This document shows, one piece after another, positions 7,616 to 16,400 of a stretch of 32,201 nucleotides of DNA. How positions within the stretch are numbered: the stretch's first letter is position 1; each line of letters begins with the position of its first letter. The notes under the pieces are model-generated. The model ran no database searches, was not told where the DNA came from, and was given only the letters and a program-made list of their open reading frames with translations. The position numbers and the translations under genes are program-made. This DNA is from Kiritimatiellales bacterium (GTDB lineage: Bacteria; Verrucomicrobiota; Kiritimatiellia; UBA8416; JAIOPI01): contig CAMFEP010000009.1 in assembly GCA_945949405.1 (NCBI GenBank), forward strand, positions 1-32,201. The letters run 5' to 3'.

Positions 7616-7640
7616 TCGCGCGACTGCGGGGGGGGTGGAA

Positions 7641-9083
7641 ATGAAGACATTATTGGCGGCCTCGGAAACAGAGCGGATATTCTCGGAATTGCGCGAAGCC
7701 AATCTGGCGTTCGCGCGAACCTATCCCGGCGAACACCCGGAGCGCCAGCCTGTACACACGGTGTATGGCGGCGCCAATTTATTCAAGGCAGACACGGCGG
7801 CGCGCATGGGGCGCATGGCGCTGGCGTCGCTGGATGCCTATGCGCCGGATTTTGCGACATTTGCGCGGGTGCTGGAGCTGCCGGCGCCTTATGCGCTGCC
7901 GACGCGGGCGGGAGACGTGGCTGCGCTCGGCGCACGCCTGGCCGGACTTGAGCCCGCCAAGCGCACCGGCGATCCGGTTTGGCTGGCCTATGCGGTCTAT
8001 GAAAAGGTGCGGCGCAAACTGGCGGTCGAGCCGGTGGAGGATTTTCGGATTGATTTCGAGGATGGCTACGGGAACCGCAGTGACGAGGAGGAAGACGCGA
8101 CGGCGGTGGCCGCCGCGCACGAGGTGGCGGTGGGGATGCGCGATGGCACGCTGCCGCCGTTCATCGGCATACGCATCAAGCCCTTTACTGAAGATTTGAA
8201 AGACCGTGGCGCGCGCACGCTGGATATTTTCCTGGCGGCGTTGCTGGCCGAGAGCGGAAACACGCTGCCCTCGAATTTCGTGGTGATGCTGCCCAAGATC
8301 ACGATCGCGGCGCAAGTTGTGGCGCTGGTGCGGCTCTTTGAGATCATCGAGCGCAAGGCGGGGTTGCCGGCGCGCGCACTGAAGATGGAAATGATGGTGG
8401 AGACGACACAGGCGATGATGACGGACGATGGGCGGAATCCGTTGATGGAATTTGTGCGTGCCTCGGAGGGGCGAATGGTGTCGGCGGCTTTCGGGACCTA
8501 CGATTACACGGCGGCTTGCAACATCACGGCGCGGTATCAGTCCATGGGGCATCCGGTCTGCGATTTTGCGCATCACATGACGCGCGTGGCGCTGGGCGGC
8601 ACGGGCATTCGTTTCGCGGACGGGGCGACCAACGTGATGCCGGTGGGGCCGCACCGCGGTGAAAAGCTGACGTTCGAGCAGGAGGCGGAAAATCATAAAG
8701 TTGTGTATCGCGCGTGGAAGATGGCCTACGACCACATCCGCCATTCGCTGTACAATGGTTTTTATCAAGGATGGGATTTGAACCCGGGCCAATTGCCCGC
8801 ACGCTACGCGGCGGTCTACGCGTTTTTCCTGGAGAGTTACGACGAGGCGGCGTCACGCCTGCGGTTGTTCGTCGAAAAATCCGCGCGCGTCACGCTGACG
8901 GGTGATATATTTGACGATGCGGCGACCGGGCAGGGGCTGCTCAATTACTTCCTCGCGGCGCTCAACTGCGGGGCGATCACGGAAGAGGACACCAAGGCCA
9001 CGGGGTTGACGCTGGCGGAGATTCGCTCGCGGTCGTTCTTTACGATTTTGCGTGACCGGCGTGTGGCGGGCGGGGGTGGGTGA
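7641..9083 (+). CDS. DUF6986 / HpcH-HpaI aldolase-like (CitE-like) TIM-barrel protein
   Basis: A 480-residue protein resembling the DUF6986 group, which databases often label phosphoenolpyruvate kinase or aldolase. Visible family-like pieces are QPVHTVYGGANLF, the acidic RIDFEDGYGNRSDEEED, IGIRIKPF, VVMLPKITIAAQVVAL, ALKMEMMVETTQAMM (a metal-binding glutamate region in CitE/HpcH barrels), FGTYDYTAACNITA and DFAHHMTRVALGGTGIRFADGATNVMPVGPH. These are the segments where CitE-like enzymes bind Mg2+ and a pyruvate or CoA-ester substrate. No confirmed reaction is known to me. ATG 7641 follows a purine-rich stretch (GGGGGTGGAA). It is transcribed divergently from the CDGSH gene and ends just before a palindromic element. 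Confidence 0.7.
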   Translation: MKTLLAASETERIFSELREANLAFARTYPGEHPERQPVHTVYGGANLFKADTAARMGRMALASLDAYAPDFATFARVLELPAPYALPTRAGDVAALGARLAGLEPAKRTGDPVWLAYAVYEKVRRKLAVEPVEDFRIDFEDGYGNRSDEEEDATAVAAAHEVAVGMRDGTLPPFIGIRIKPFTEDLKDRGARTLDIFLAALLAESGNTLPSNFVVMLPKITIAAQVVALVRLFEIIERKAGLPARALKMEMMVETTQAMMTDDGRNPLMEFVRASEGRMVSAAFGTYDYTAACNITARYQSMGHPVCDFAHHMTRVALGGTGIRFADGATNVMPVGPHRGEKLTFEQEAENHKVVYRAWKMAYDHIRHSLYNGFYQGWDLNPGQLPARYAAVYAFFLESYDEAASRLRLFVEKSARVTLTGDIFDDAATGQGLLNYFLAALNCGAITEEDTKATGLTLAEIRSRSFFTILRDRRVAGGGG

Positions 9084-9090
9084 GAAAGAT

Positions 9091-9113
9091 GCCGGCGGGG
9101 ACCGCCGGCTCCA
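9091..9113. repeat. Short palindromic element, GGA-loop type
   Basis: Arms CGGCGG and CCGCCG around GGA, flanked by GC on the left and followed by GCTCCA. It is the same element as at 28249-28272 and nearly the same as 1762-1784. It starts seven bases after the stop of the DUF6986 gene. Confidence 0.75.
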
Positions 9114-9129
9114 TTGACCTGAATTCCAC

Positions 9130-9158
9130 TTGCATTCTGCAACTTACAGGAATACCCT
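9130..9158 (+). promoter_or_regulatory. Candidate thrC promoter
   Basis: TTGCAT (9130-9135), 17-bp spacer, TACCCT (9153-9158). The -10 box is weak (3 of 6). A leader of about 65 bases would follow. Confidence 0.35.
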
Positions 9159-9230
9159 ACAACCCATCTTGACCTTCTTGGTCACCGACTACCCGCCTTC
9201 GCGCGAGCGCAATCGCCTCGCCGTCAGCAG

Positions 9231-10637
9231 ATGAACATTCAATCAGTTTCCTACTTTAGTACCCGTGGACAGGTTCCGCCTGTGTCTTTCAGCGATGCCG
9301 TGATGGCGGGGCTGGCGCGCGATGGCGGCTTGTTTTTGCCGCAGCGCATCCCGGATGTGCGCGACCGACTGGCGGATTGGGCGAAACTGCCATATGCCGA
9401 ACTTGCCGTGGCGGTCATGCAGCCGTTTGTGGATCTGGCGCCCGAGGTGCTGCGCGACCTTGTGCAGCGCAGCTACAAAACATTTGCACATCCGGAGATT
9501 ACGCCGGTGGTGAAGGTCAACGATGTGCACATCGTCGAATTGTTTCACGGGCCGACGCTGGCGTTCAAGGACGTGGCGCTGCAATTTCTGGGGAATTTGT
9601 TCGCGCATTTCCTGCAACAGAACGGCGGCGAATTGAATCTGGTGGGGGCCACGAGCGGGGATACGGGCAGCGCAGCGATTCATGGGGTGCGGGGGCGGGA
9701 GCGCATTCGGATTTTCGTGATGCATCCGCGCGGGCGGGTCAGCCGGTCACAGGAACTTCAGATGACTTCCGTGCTTGATGCCAACGTGCACAACCTCGCG
9801 ATCGACGGGACTTTTGACGACTGTCAGGGCATACTCAAGGAACTGTTCAACGATCTGGCATGGCGTGACCGGCAGCGGCTCGGCTCGGTCAATTCGATCA
9901 ACTGGGCGCGGGTGCTGGCGCAGGTGGTCTATTTTTTCTATGCGGGGCTAAAGGTGATGCGCGAGACTGGCGCCAAGGGCGTGCGTTTCGCGGTGCCCAC
10001 GGGAAATTTCGGCGACATCTTTGCGGGGTGGATCGCGCAGCGCATGGGGTTGCCGATTCGAAAGCTGGTGCTGGCCACGAACGAGAACGACATCCTGGCG
10101 CGGTTCTTCGAGAGCGGGGAATACCGGAAGGGCACGGTGCAGGCGACGATCAGCCCGTCGATGGATATTCAGGTGGCCAGCAATTTTGAGCGTTATTTGT
10201 ATTACCGCGTGGGCGAAGATGCCGCGCGGTTGCGCGGGATGATGGGTGATTTCGCGAGGAGCGGCGCGCTGAAGGTGGCGCCGGGGTTGGATGGGGCGAT
10301 CGATCCCTTGTTTGCGGCGGGGCGGGGGAACACGGCGGCGACGCAGGCGACGATTCGCGAATTTTACCGCGAAGCGAATTATTTATTGGATCCGCACACG
10401 GCGGTGGGTGTGCATGTGGGGCGGCAGCATTTGGAAAAGGATGAACCGATGGTGTGCCTGGCCACGGCGCATCCGGCCAAATTTGGCGACGCGATTCGCG
10501 AAGCGGTGGGTGTGGACGTGGCGCATCATCCGAGTCTGGATGCGCTCGCGGGCGCGAAGACGCGGGTGACGGCATTGCCGGCGGATGCGGCGGCGGTGCG
10601 GGCGTATGTGGAGCGGCATACGGGTGGAGCGTCTTGA
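9231..10637 (+). CDS. thrC: Threonine synthase
   Basis: PLP-dependent enzyme making threonine from O-phosphohomoserine, the last step of threonine synthesis. The 468-residue length fits the longer bacterial/fungal-type ThrC. Seen: N-terminal YFSTRGQVPPVSFSDAVMAGLARDGGLFLP; the PLP lysine in HGPTLAFKDVALQFLGN (Lys113); the glycine-rich phosphate site VGATSGDTGSAAIHGVRG; and C-terminal CLATAHPAKFGDAIREAVG. It probably acts alone in the cytoplasm. The YkgJ-type gene follows after 76 bases and rnr after that; cotranscription is possible but not shown. I see no leader peptide or T-box upstream. Confidence 0.95.
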   Translation: MNIQSVSYFSTRGQVPPVSFSDAVMAGLARDGGLFLPQRIPDVRDRLADWAKLPYAELAVAVMQPFVDLAPEVLRDLVQRSYKTFAHPEITPVVKVNDVHIVELFHGPTLAFKDVALQFLGNLFAHFLQQNGGELNLVGATSGDTGSAAIHGVRGRERIRIFVMHPRGRVSRSQELQMTSVLDANVHNLAIDGTFDDCQGILKELFNDLAWRDRQRLGSVNSINWARVLAQVVYFFYAGLKVMRETGAKGVRFAVPTGNFGDIFAGWIAQRMGLPIRKLVLATNENDILARFFESGEYRKGTVQATISPSMDIQVASNFERYLYYRVGEDAARLRGMMGDFARSGALKVAPGLDGAIDPLFAAGRGNTAATQATIREFYREANYLLDPHTAVGVHVGRQHLEKDEPMVCLATAHPAKFGDAIREAVGVDVAHHPSLDALAGAKTRVTALPADAAAVRAYVERHTGGAS

Positions 10638-10713
10638 AGGAAGATTTCGACTGCAGTCAAACGAACTCGCGCGGGACGCGCGACACGACACCGGATGCGG
10701 GTGACAGGATAAC

Positions 10714-11049
10714 ATGCGGACACCGGTGAAAAACTTCACCTGCTGGGAATGCGGCAACTGTTGCCGCATTAAAGGCACGGTGCAACTGACGGATGTGGAT
10801 GCCGAGCGGATCGCCACGCACCTTGGGCTGGCCGCGCAGGCGTTCACGGAACAATACACGACCCTGATGCCCAACCGGCGCGGCTTGCAACTGCGCAATG
10901 GCGAGGGGGATGCGTGCGTGTTCCTCAAGAAAGACGGGGCTTGCGCGATTTATGAAGCGCGGCCCCAGCAATGCCGGGATTTCCCCTATACATGGAACTA
11001 CCCGGGATGGGAAAAAGAGTGCAAAAATTCGTGCCGAATACCGGCATGA
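10714..11049 (+). CDS. YkgJ-family cysteine-cluster protein
   Basis: A 111-residue protein with the family's cysteine pattern: C-x2-C-x2-CC at the N-terminus (CWECGNCC, 10-17), then Cys in DACVFL, ACAIYEARPQQCRDFP, and ECKNSC near the end. Such proteins (UPF0153/YkgJ) are thought to bind a zinc or iron-sulfur centre; the biochemical role is not established. The ATG at 10714 has AGGA six to eight bases upstream (within GACAGGATAAC). It sits between thrC and rnr on the same strand with short gaps. There is no signal peptide, so it is probably cytosolic. Confidence 0.85.
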   Translation: MRTPVKNFTCWECGNCCRIKGTVQLTDVDAERIATHLGLAAQAFTEQYTTLMPNRRGLQLRNGEGDACVFLKKDGACAIYEARPQQCRDFPYTWNYPGWEKECKNSCRIPA

Positions 11050-11053
11050 TGAC

Positions 11054-11085
11054 ATTGACGATTTGAGATTGATGATTTCAGATTG
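11054..11085. repeat. GATT-rich degenerate simple repeat before rnr
   Basis: Units ATTGACGATTTG, AGATTGATGATTTC and AGATTG follow one another and run into the ribosome-binding region of rnr. The first 12 bases match 1728-1739 exactly. Confidence 0.5.
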
Positions 11086-11098
11086 AAGAAAGAATAAA

Positions 11099-13381
11099 AT
11101 GAAGAAAGTTCAAGAACTGACGGAACAAGTCACGGCGCTGTTGCATCAACGCAAGGCGGCGCTGACCTTTGATGAAATTGCCGAGGCGCTCGGATCGCGC
11201 GGCAATTTGAAAAAGAAATTGCAGAAGAGCCTGCACGACCTGACCAAGGCGGGGCAGGTGATCAAGATCCGCGACAACCGCTACACGGTGGGGAGCACGG
11301 CCGATCTGGTGACGGGCACGCTGCAAGTGTTGCGCTCGGGCCACGCCATTGTGGCGAGTCCGGAACAAAATGTCTTCGTGCCGCAGCAGGAGCAGGGCAC
11401 GGCGCTGCCGGGCGACCAGGTGGTGGTGCGGCTCGCGGCGGATGGGCGCAGCGACCGGCCGGGGATGGCGAATGGCGCGGTGATCCGGATTCTGGAGCGC
11501 GCGCGGCACGAGATTGTGGGCACGCTACGCTCGGCGGGGCGGTTTTTGCGCGTGGTGCCGGTGGATCCAACCTATGGGCGCGATATTTATGTGGCGGACG
11601 ATGCGGGGGCGAAGATTAACGACCGCGTGCTGTGCCAGATCACCAACTGGGTGGACAAGGCTGTCAATCCCGAGGGGATGATTCTGGAAAGCCTGGGTTC
11701 GTCGGACGATCCTTCGGCGGATACGCTGGCGATCATCAAACATTACGGCCTGCCGGAAGGGTTTCCGGCGGAGGTCGTGAGCGAGGCGGAGCATGTGTCG
11801 GGTTTGATGGAGAAGCAGGGGGTGCGGCGCGATTGCCGCGGGCTTGTGACCTTCACGATCGACCCCGTGCGGGCGCGCGATTTTGATGACGCGCTGTCGA
11901 TTGAGCCGCTGGAAAACGGGGCGGTAATGTTGGGCGTGCATATTGCCGACGTCAGCCACTTCGTGCGGCAGGGGTCGCCGCTGGACAAAGAAGCCGCGTT
12001 GCGCGGGAACAGCGTGTATTTACCCGACAAGGTGATCCCGATGCTGCCGGAGCAACTTTCCAACGGAATTTGCAGTCTGCGGCCCCATGAGGATCGGTTG
12101 TCCTTCTCGGTGTTCATGACGATCGGCCCGGATGGGCATGTGACACACAGCGATTTTGCCAAGACCGTGATTCGTTCACAGGCGCGGCTGACCTATGAGC
12201 AGGCCATGGCGGTGATCAACGGCAACCCGGAGGCGGGGATACCGGCGGTGGTGTGTTCGCGCATTCTGGACCTGCACCGCTGGGCGCAGCTCCTGCGCAA
12301 AAACCGCTTCGCGCGGTATGCGCTGGATCTCGACATGCCCGAGTGCGAAGTGGTGATGGGCGACAACAGCATGATCAAGGAACTGCGGGTGGTGGCGAAC
12401 GATCCGTCGCACCAGCTTGTGGAAGAGTTCATGGTGGCGGCCAACGAGGCCGTGGCGCGGGAACTGACCCTGCGCGGGCTGCCGTTGATTTCGCGGCTGC
12501 ATGAGCCGCCGCGCGTGGAGAAGATCGAGGATCTGCAGATTCAATTGCAAGGCATGGGGTATCAGCCCGGCGATCTGACCAAGCAGCGCAACATGGCGGC
12601 TTTTCTGACAAAGGTGAAGGACGAGCCGCTCGTGCATCATATCCGCATGGCGGTATTGCGCAGCCTCAACCGGGCGGTGTATTCGGCGGAGGCTGGCGGG
12701 CACTATGGCCTGGCCAAGACGTACTATGGGCACTTCACCTCGCCCATCCGGCGGTATGCGGATTTGACCGTGCACCGTCAACTGGAAGCGTTGCTCGCGA
12801 AACGGCCGGGGGCTGAGGCGGAGCGCGCGCCCACGAAACGGGCGGCATACACGAAAGGCGATCTGGTGCCGATCGCGCTCAACGTGACGCTGACGGAGCA
12901 GACGGCGGACGAGGCCGAGCGGGCGCTGATGGAGATCAAGAAATACCGCTATCTCGAACAGATGATCAAGGATGGGAAGCCGGAGCCATTGAACGCGGTG
13001 GTGGTGGCGGTGATGAACTTCGGCATCTTTGTTGAAATCGTGAACCTGCAAATCCAGGGGCTGGTGCATGTGTCGCAACTCTCGGATGTATTCGTGCAGC
13101 ACGACCGCGGCTTGCAGGAATTGCGGGCGGGCAAAAAGAGCTACCGGGTGGGCACGCCGATCCAGGTGATTCCGGCGAGCGTCGATTTTGACAAGCGCAA
13201 GATCGACTTTGTGCCGGCGGGGGAGGACAAGGTCGTGGGGGGCGGCGGGGCGCGGCGCGGCGCGCGGGACCCCGGCACCAGAGCGCAGCACAGTGGGGGG
13301 CAGGCGGGTCGTCCCCCACGGCGTGAGGGTGGCGGCGGGGGGCCGCGGCATGGCAAGCAGCAGCGGAGAAGGCGGCGGTGA
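11099..13381 (+). CDS. rnr: Ribonuclease R
   Basis: Processive 3'-5' exoribonuclease of the RNase II/RNB family that degrades structured RNA. Domains in order: N-terminal winged-helix-like segment (about 1-65, DEIAEALGSRGNLKKKLQKS); cold-shock-like RNA-binding domains (about 70-220); the RNB catalytic domain from about 235 with the acidic site DPVRARDFDDAL (Asp255, 261, 263, 264); and the S1 domain (about 635-710, FGIFVEIVNLQIQGLVHVSQ). A Gly/Arg-rich basic tail (about 725-760, ending QQRRRRR) may add RNA affinity. The 760-residue length fits RNase R better than RNase II. AAGAAAGAA upstream of the ATG could act as a weak ribosome-binding site. A palindromic element begins six bases past the stop and may act as a transcript end. 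Confidence 0.95.
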   Translation: MKKVQELTEQVTALLHQRKAALTFDEIAEALGSRGNLKKKLQKSLHDLTKAGQVIKIRDNRYTVGSTADLVTGTLQVLRSGHAIVASPEQNVFVPQQEQGTALPGDQVVVRLAADGRSDRPGMANGAVIRILERARHEIVGTLRSAGRFLRVVPVDPTYGRDIYVADDAGAKINDRVLCQITNWVDKAVNPEGMILESLGSSDDPSADTLAIIKHYGLPEGFPAEVVSEAEHVSGLMEKQGVRRDCRGLVTFTIDPVRARDFDDALSIEPLENGAVMLGVHIADVSHFVRQGSPLDKEAALRGNSVYLPDKVIPMLPEQLSNGICSLRPHEDRLSFSVFMTIGPDGHVTHSDFAKTVIRSQARLTYEQAMAVINGNPEAGIPAVVCSRILDLHRWAQLLRKNRFARYALDLDMPECEVVMGDNSMIKELRVVANDPSHQLVEEFMVAANEAVARELTLRGLPLISRLHEPPRVEKIEDLQIQLQGMGYQPGDLTKQRNMAAFLTKVKDEPLVHHIRMAVLRSLNRAVYSAEAGGHYGLAKTYYGHFTSPIRRYADLTVHRQLEALLAKRPGAEAERAPTKRAAYTKGDLVPIALNVTLTEQTADEAERALMEIKKYRYLEQMIKDGKPEPLNAVVVAVMNFGIFVEIVNLQIQGLVHVSQLSDVFVQHDRGLQELRAGKKSYRVGTPIQVIPASVDFDKRKIDFVPAGEDKVVGGGGARRGARDPGTRAQHSGGQAGRPPRREGGGGGPRHGKQQRRRRR

Positions 13382-13386
13382 GGATT

Positions 13387-13413
13387 GCCCGTGCGCGGAG
13401 CGCCCGGGCCACC
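13387..13413. repeat. Short palindromic element, GGA-loop type (GCCCG copy 1)
   Basis: Left arm GCCCGTGCGC, loop GGA, right arm GCGCCCGGGC (one mismatch), then CACC. Close copies are at 17277-17303 and, inside a gene, 29330-29356. It starts six bases after the rnr stop. Confidence 0.8.
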
Positions 13414-13497
13414 TTCGGCATGGAAGTATCAATCCAGTTCTATACTAGGTGGTATTTAAGGTAGCCGGGGTGGGCGGAAAATGGTATAAAAGCGCCC

Positions 13498-16400
13498 ATG
13501 TCGGGGGGCATTTTTTATCGCGGGATTTTGGTGGCGTTTTGCATGGCGCTGGCGGCGCGGGCTGGTGCGGTGCAGGAGTTTGCGGGGGTCACGGTTGTTG
13601 AGGCCGAGGCGTTTGCCACCAATATCTCGCCGCGCAGTGCGCACAGTTGGGTGGTTTCGAATGCCGTCACCGGGTTCAGCGGGGGCGGCTATGCGGAAGC
13701 GATACCCAATTCGGGCGCGGGTATCAGCGCCGGGTGGGACACCAACAGTCCCGAGTTGCAGTATCCCGTGACGTTTTCTCTTGGGGGCACGCATTACGTG
13801 TGGACCCGCGCCTTTGCGACCAACAACAACGACGACTCGGTGCATGTGGGCTTGGACGGGACCACCAACAGCGCGAATTCGATCACGCTTGGGCCCGATC
13901 AACTGGGCGCCTGGTATTGGACCACGAACCGGCTGGGCGGCGCGGCGCAACCCACGGTGAGCGGCGGCGCGGGGGACCACACGCTGCATTTGTGGATGCG
14001 CGAAGATGGCGCGCGGATCGATCGTGTGCTGCTGACGACCAATGCCAATCTGCTGCCACAGATTGGCAATTCCTGGCATATCCCAGACAATGCGGAGCCG
14101 GCTGCGGGGCTCGATACGATGCGCGTGCCTCTACAGGGCATTACCTCGAACACGGCGGTGCAGATCTTTACCGGGAATCAATTCCAAGGGGCTGGCAATG
14201 CGGCGGATCAGGCGCAGACGGGGAGCCAGGTGTTTTACCGGCGCGCGGGTGAAACCAATTGGACGGGGCTTCAGCTGTTCTTCGACCAGACGGCGGCGAA
14301 TAACAAGTACTACCTCGCGACAATTCCGGCGGGAACATTTGCGGCGGGGGATGTGGTCCAATACTACGCGCGGGTTTGGTACACGGACCGGTTGCCCACC
14401 TTCCACTATGGAAATGACTCGGCCTCGTTCGAAACGGAATTGGAGACGGTGGCCCAGGCAGACCCGTTTTCCTACGACGTCGAATGGCCGCTCAATCCCG
14501 AGGGAAATGATTATTTGCCCCTCACGATTGCAACCATTCCTCTGTTGGAGGTTCGCGTGTATACCAATTCCGGGAACCTCGTGATCGCAGGTCCGGACTT
14601 GGCTGGAAATCCTCTGGGTAACGTTCTCACCTTCGCCGCGCGAGCGCGCGCCGGCGGTGAGTGGCATCGCATCGGACGCATTCTAGACGGGACGGTACTC
14701 ACAAATGGGCTCGAGTTCGTACAGCAGTTCTCAACCACCAGTGTGGTCACCCGGTTCACGATCCTCGCGGAAGGGGTTCTCCACTATGAGGTGGTGAACT
14801 GGGGCGGAATGCCCGTGACGGAGACGGAAATTTCAACGCCATCGGATGCCAGCGAGCACTTCTACGGATTCGGGGAAAAGTTCAACGCGTTCGACCAGGC
14901 CGGCAAGCGCGTGCGCATGCTCACGCGAGACGTGGCGGGAGACAAGGGTGACAACTCCTATAAAGTGGTGCCATGGTTCATGAGCACGCGCGGGTACGGA
15001 TTCCATTTGGATTCATCCGCCGAAAGCTTTTTCGATATGCGCAACCAGCAGGCGGATCGGTGCACCATTTCATGTCTCTTTCCCGCCTTGAAATACAACG
15101 TGGTGTTTGGGCCGCGGTTGCCGGATGTGTTGCGGCGTTACACGGGATACACCGGGCGCCCCCCGTCGTCGCCCGCATGGGCCTTCGCGCCCTGGATGTC
15201 CTCCGACATCTGGCACAACGGCGGCGAGGTGCGCTACGTCATCAGCAAGTACCGCCAGCTCGGCATTCCCGGATCGGTCTTCGTTTTCGATTCGCCCTGG
15301 GAGGTTGGGTACAACGACTTCACCTGGAATACCACGCAGTGGAGCAATTCAGGGACGTATGAAGGCACCAACTGGCCCGGCTTCACCACGCCGGCCAACA
15401 TGATGGCGTTCCTGCGCACGAATGGGTTCAAAGTTGTGGTCTGGATGACGCCCTTCGTGAACACCAGCTCCGTGAGTGACGGCGTGGGCGGACAGAACAC
15501 CGGGCAGGCCGCGACCTATGCGGCGGGCGCGGCGAGCAATTATTTCGTGCGCGCTTCCGCGGGAGGGCCGCCGCTGCTGGTGAACTGGTGGAAGGGCACG
15601 GGCAGTCCCGTCGATTATACGCATCCTGGCGCACGGGCGTGGGTGAGCGCGCAATTGAGCAATCTCGTGGCGCAGAGCGGCGGGGCGATCGGCGGCTTCA
15701 AGACTGACGACGGGGAGAGCGGGAGTTCGGACAGCAATGTGTACATTCCGACCAACGCCATTTACAGCGACGGGCGGTCCGGCGTTGAGATGCGCAACGG
15801 GTACTCGCTGGACTATCACCGCACGATCTGGAACGTGCTCGGAACAAACGGGCTGCTGTTCTCGCGCAGCGGATTCGCGGGCAACCAGGCCTACCCGGGA
15901 TGCTGGGCGGGGGACAACGAGCCCAACTTTGGCGCGAATGGAATTCAGGGCGTGGTGATCGCGGGACAATCCGCGGCGATGTGCGGCTACTCGATGTGGT
16001 CGCACGACGTGGGTGGGTACCAGGATAGCACCTGGAGTTCGACTCCCGCGAATCTGTTCATGCGGTGGGCACAATTCGGCGCGCTGACCCCGATCATGCA
16101 GATGCACCGCAAGGTCGACCTGGGCCGGCAGTATCCCTGGAGCCTGGGCGACGAGGCCCTTAGCAACTACGTCGCCTATGCGCGCCTCCACACCGCACTG
16201 TTTCCCTATCTATACACGTGCGCCGCGGAAGCGACGCAGAGCGGTTTGCCGATCATGCGTCCGCTGGTGCTGATGGATCAGGCCGACGTGAGTACCCACA
16301 GCCTGCAGCACACCTATTTGCTGGGTGATGATTTGCTGGTGGCGGTGATCATCACCAACAACGCCGTGGCGCGCGACGTGTACCTGCCGCCGGGGAACTG

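Noticed and set aside
12176-13432. 418-codon minus-strand frame opposite rnr
   Set aside because: Arg/His/Pro-rich shadow of rnr's RNB and S1 regions.
13441-13446. TATACT as the -10 box of the GH31 gene
   Set aside because: No acceptable -35 box lies 15-19 bases upstream; the TATAAA nearer the ATG is at least as likely.
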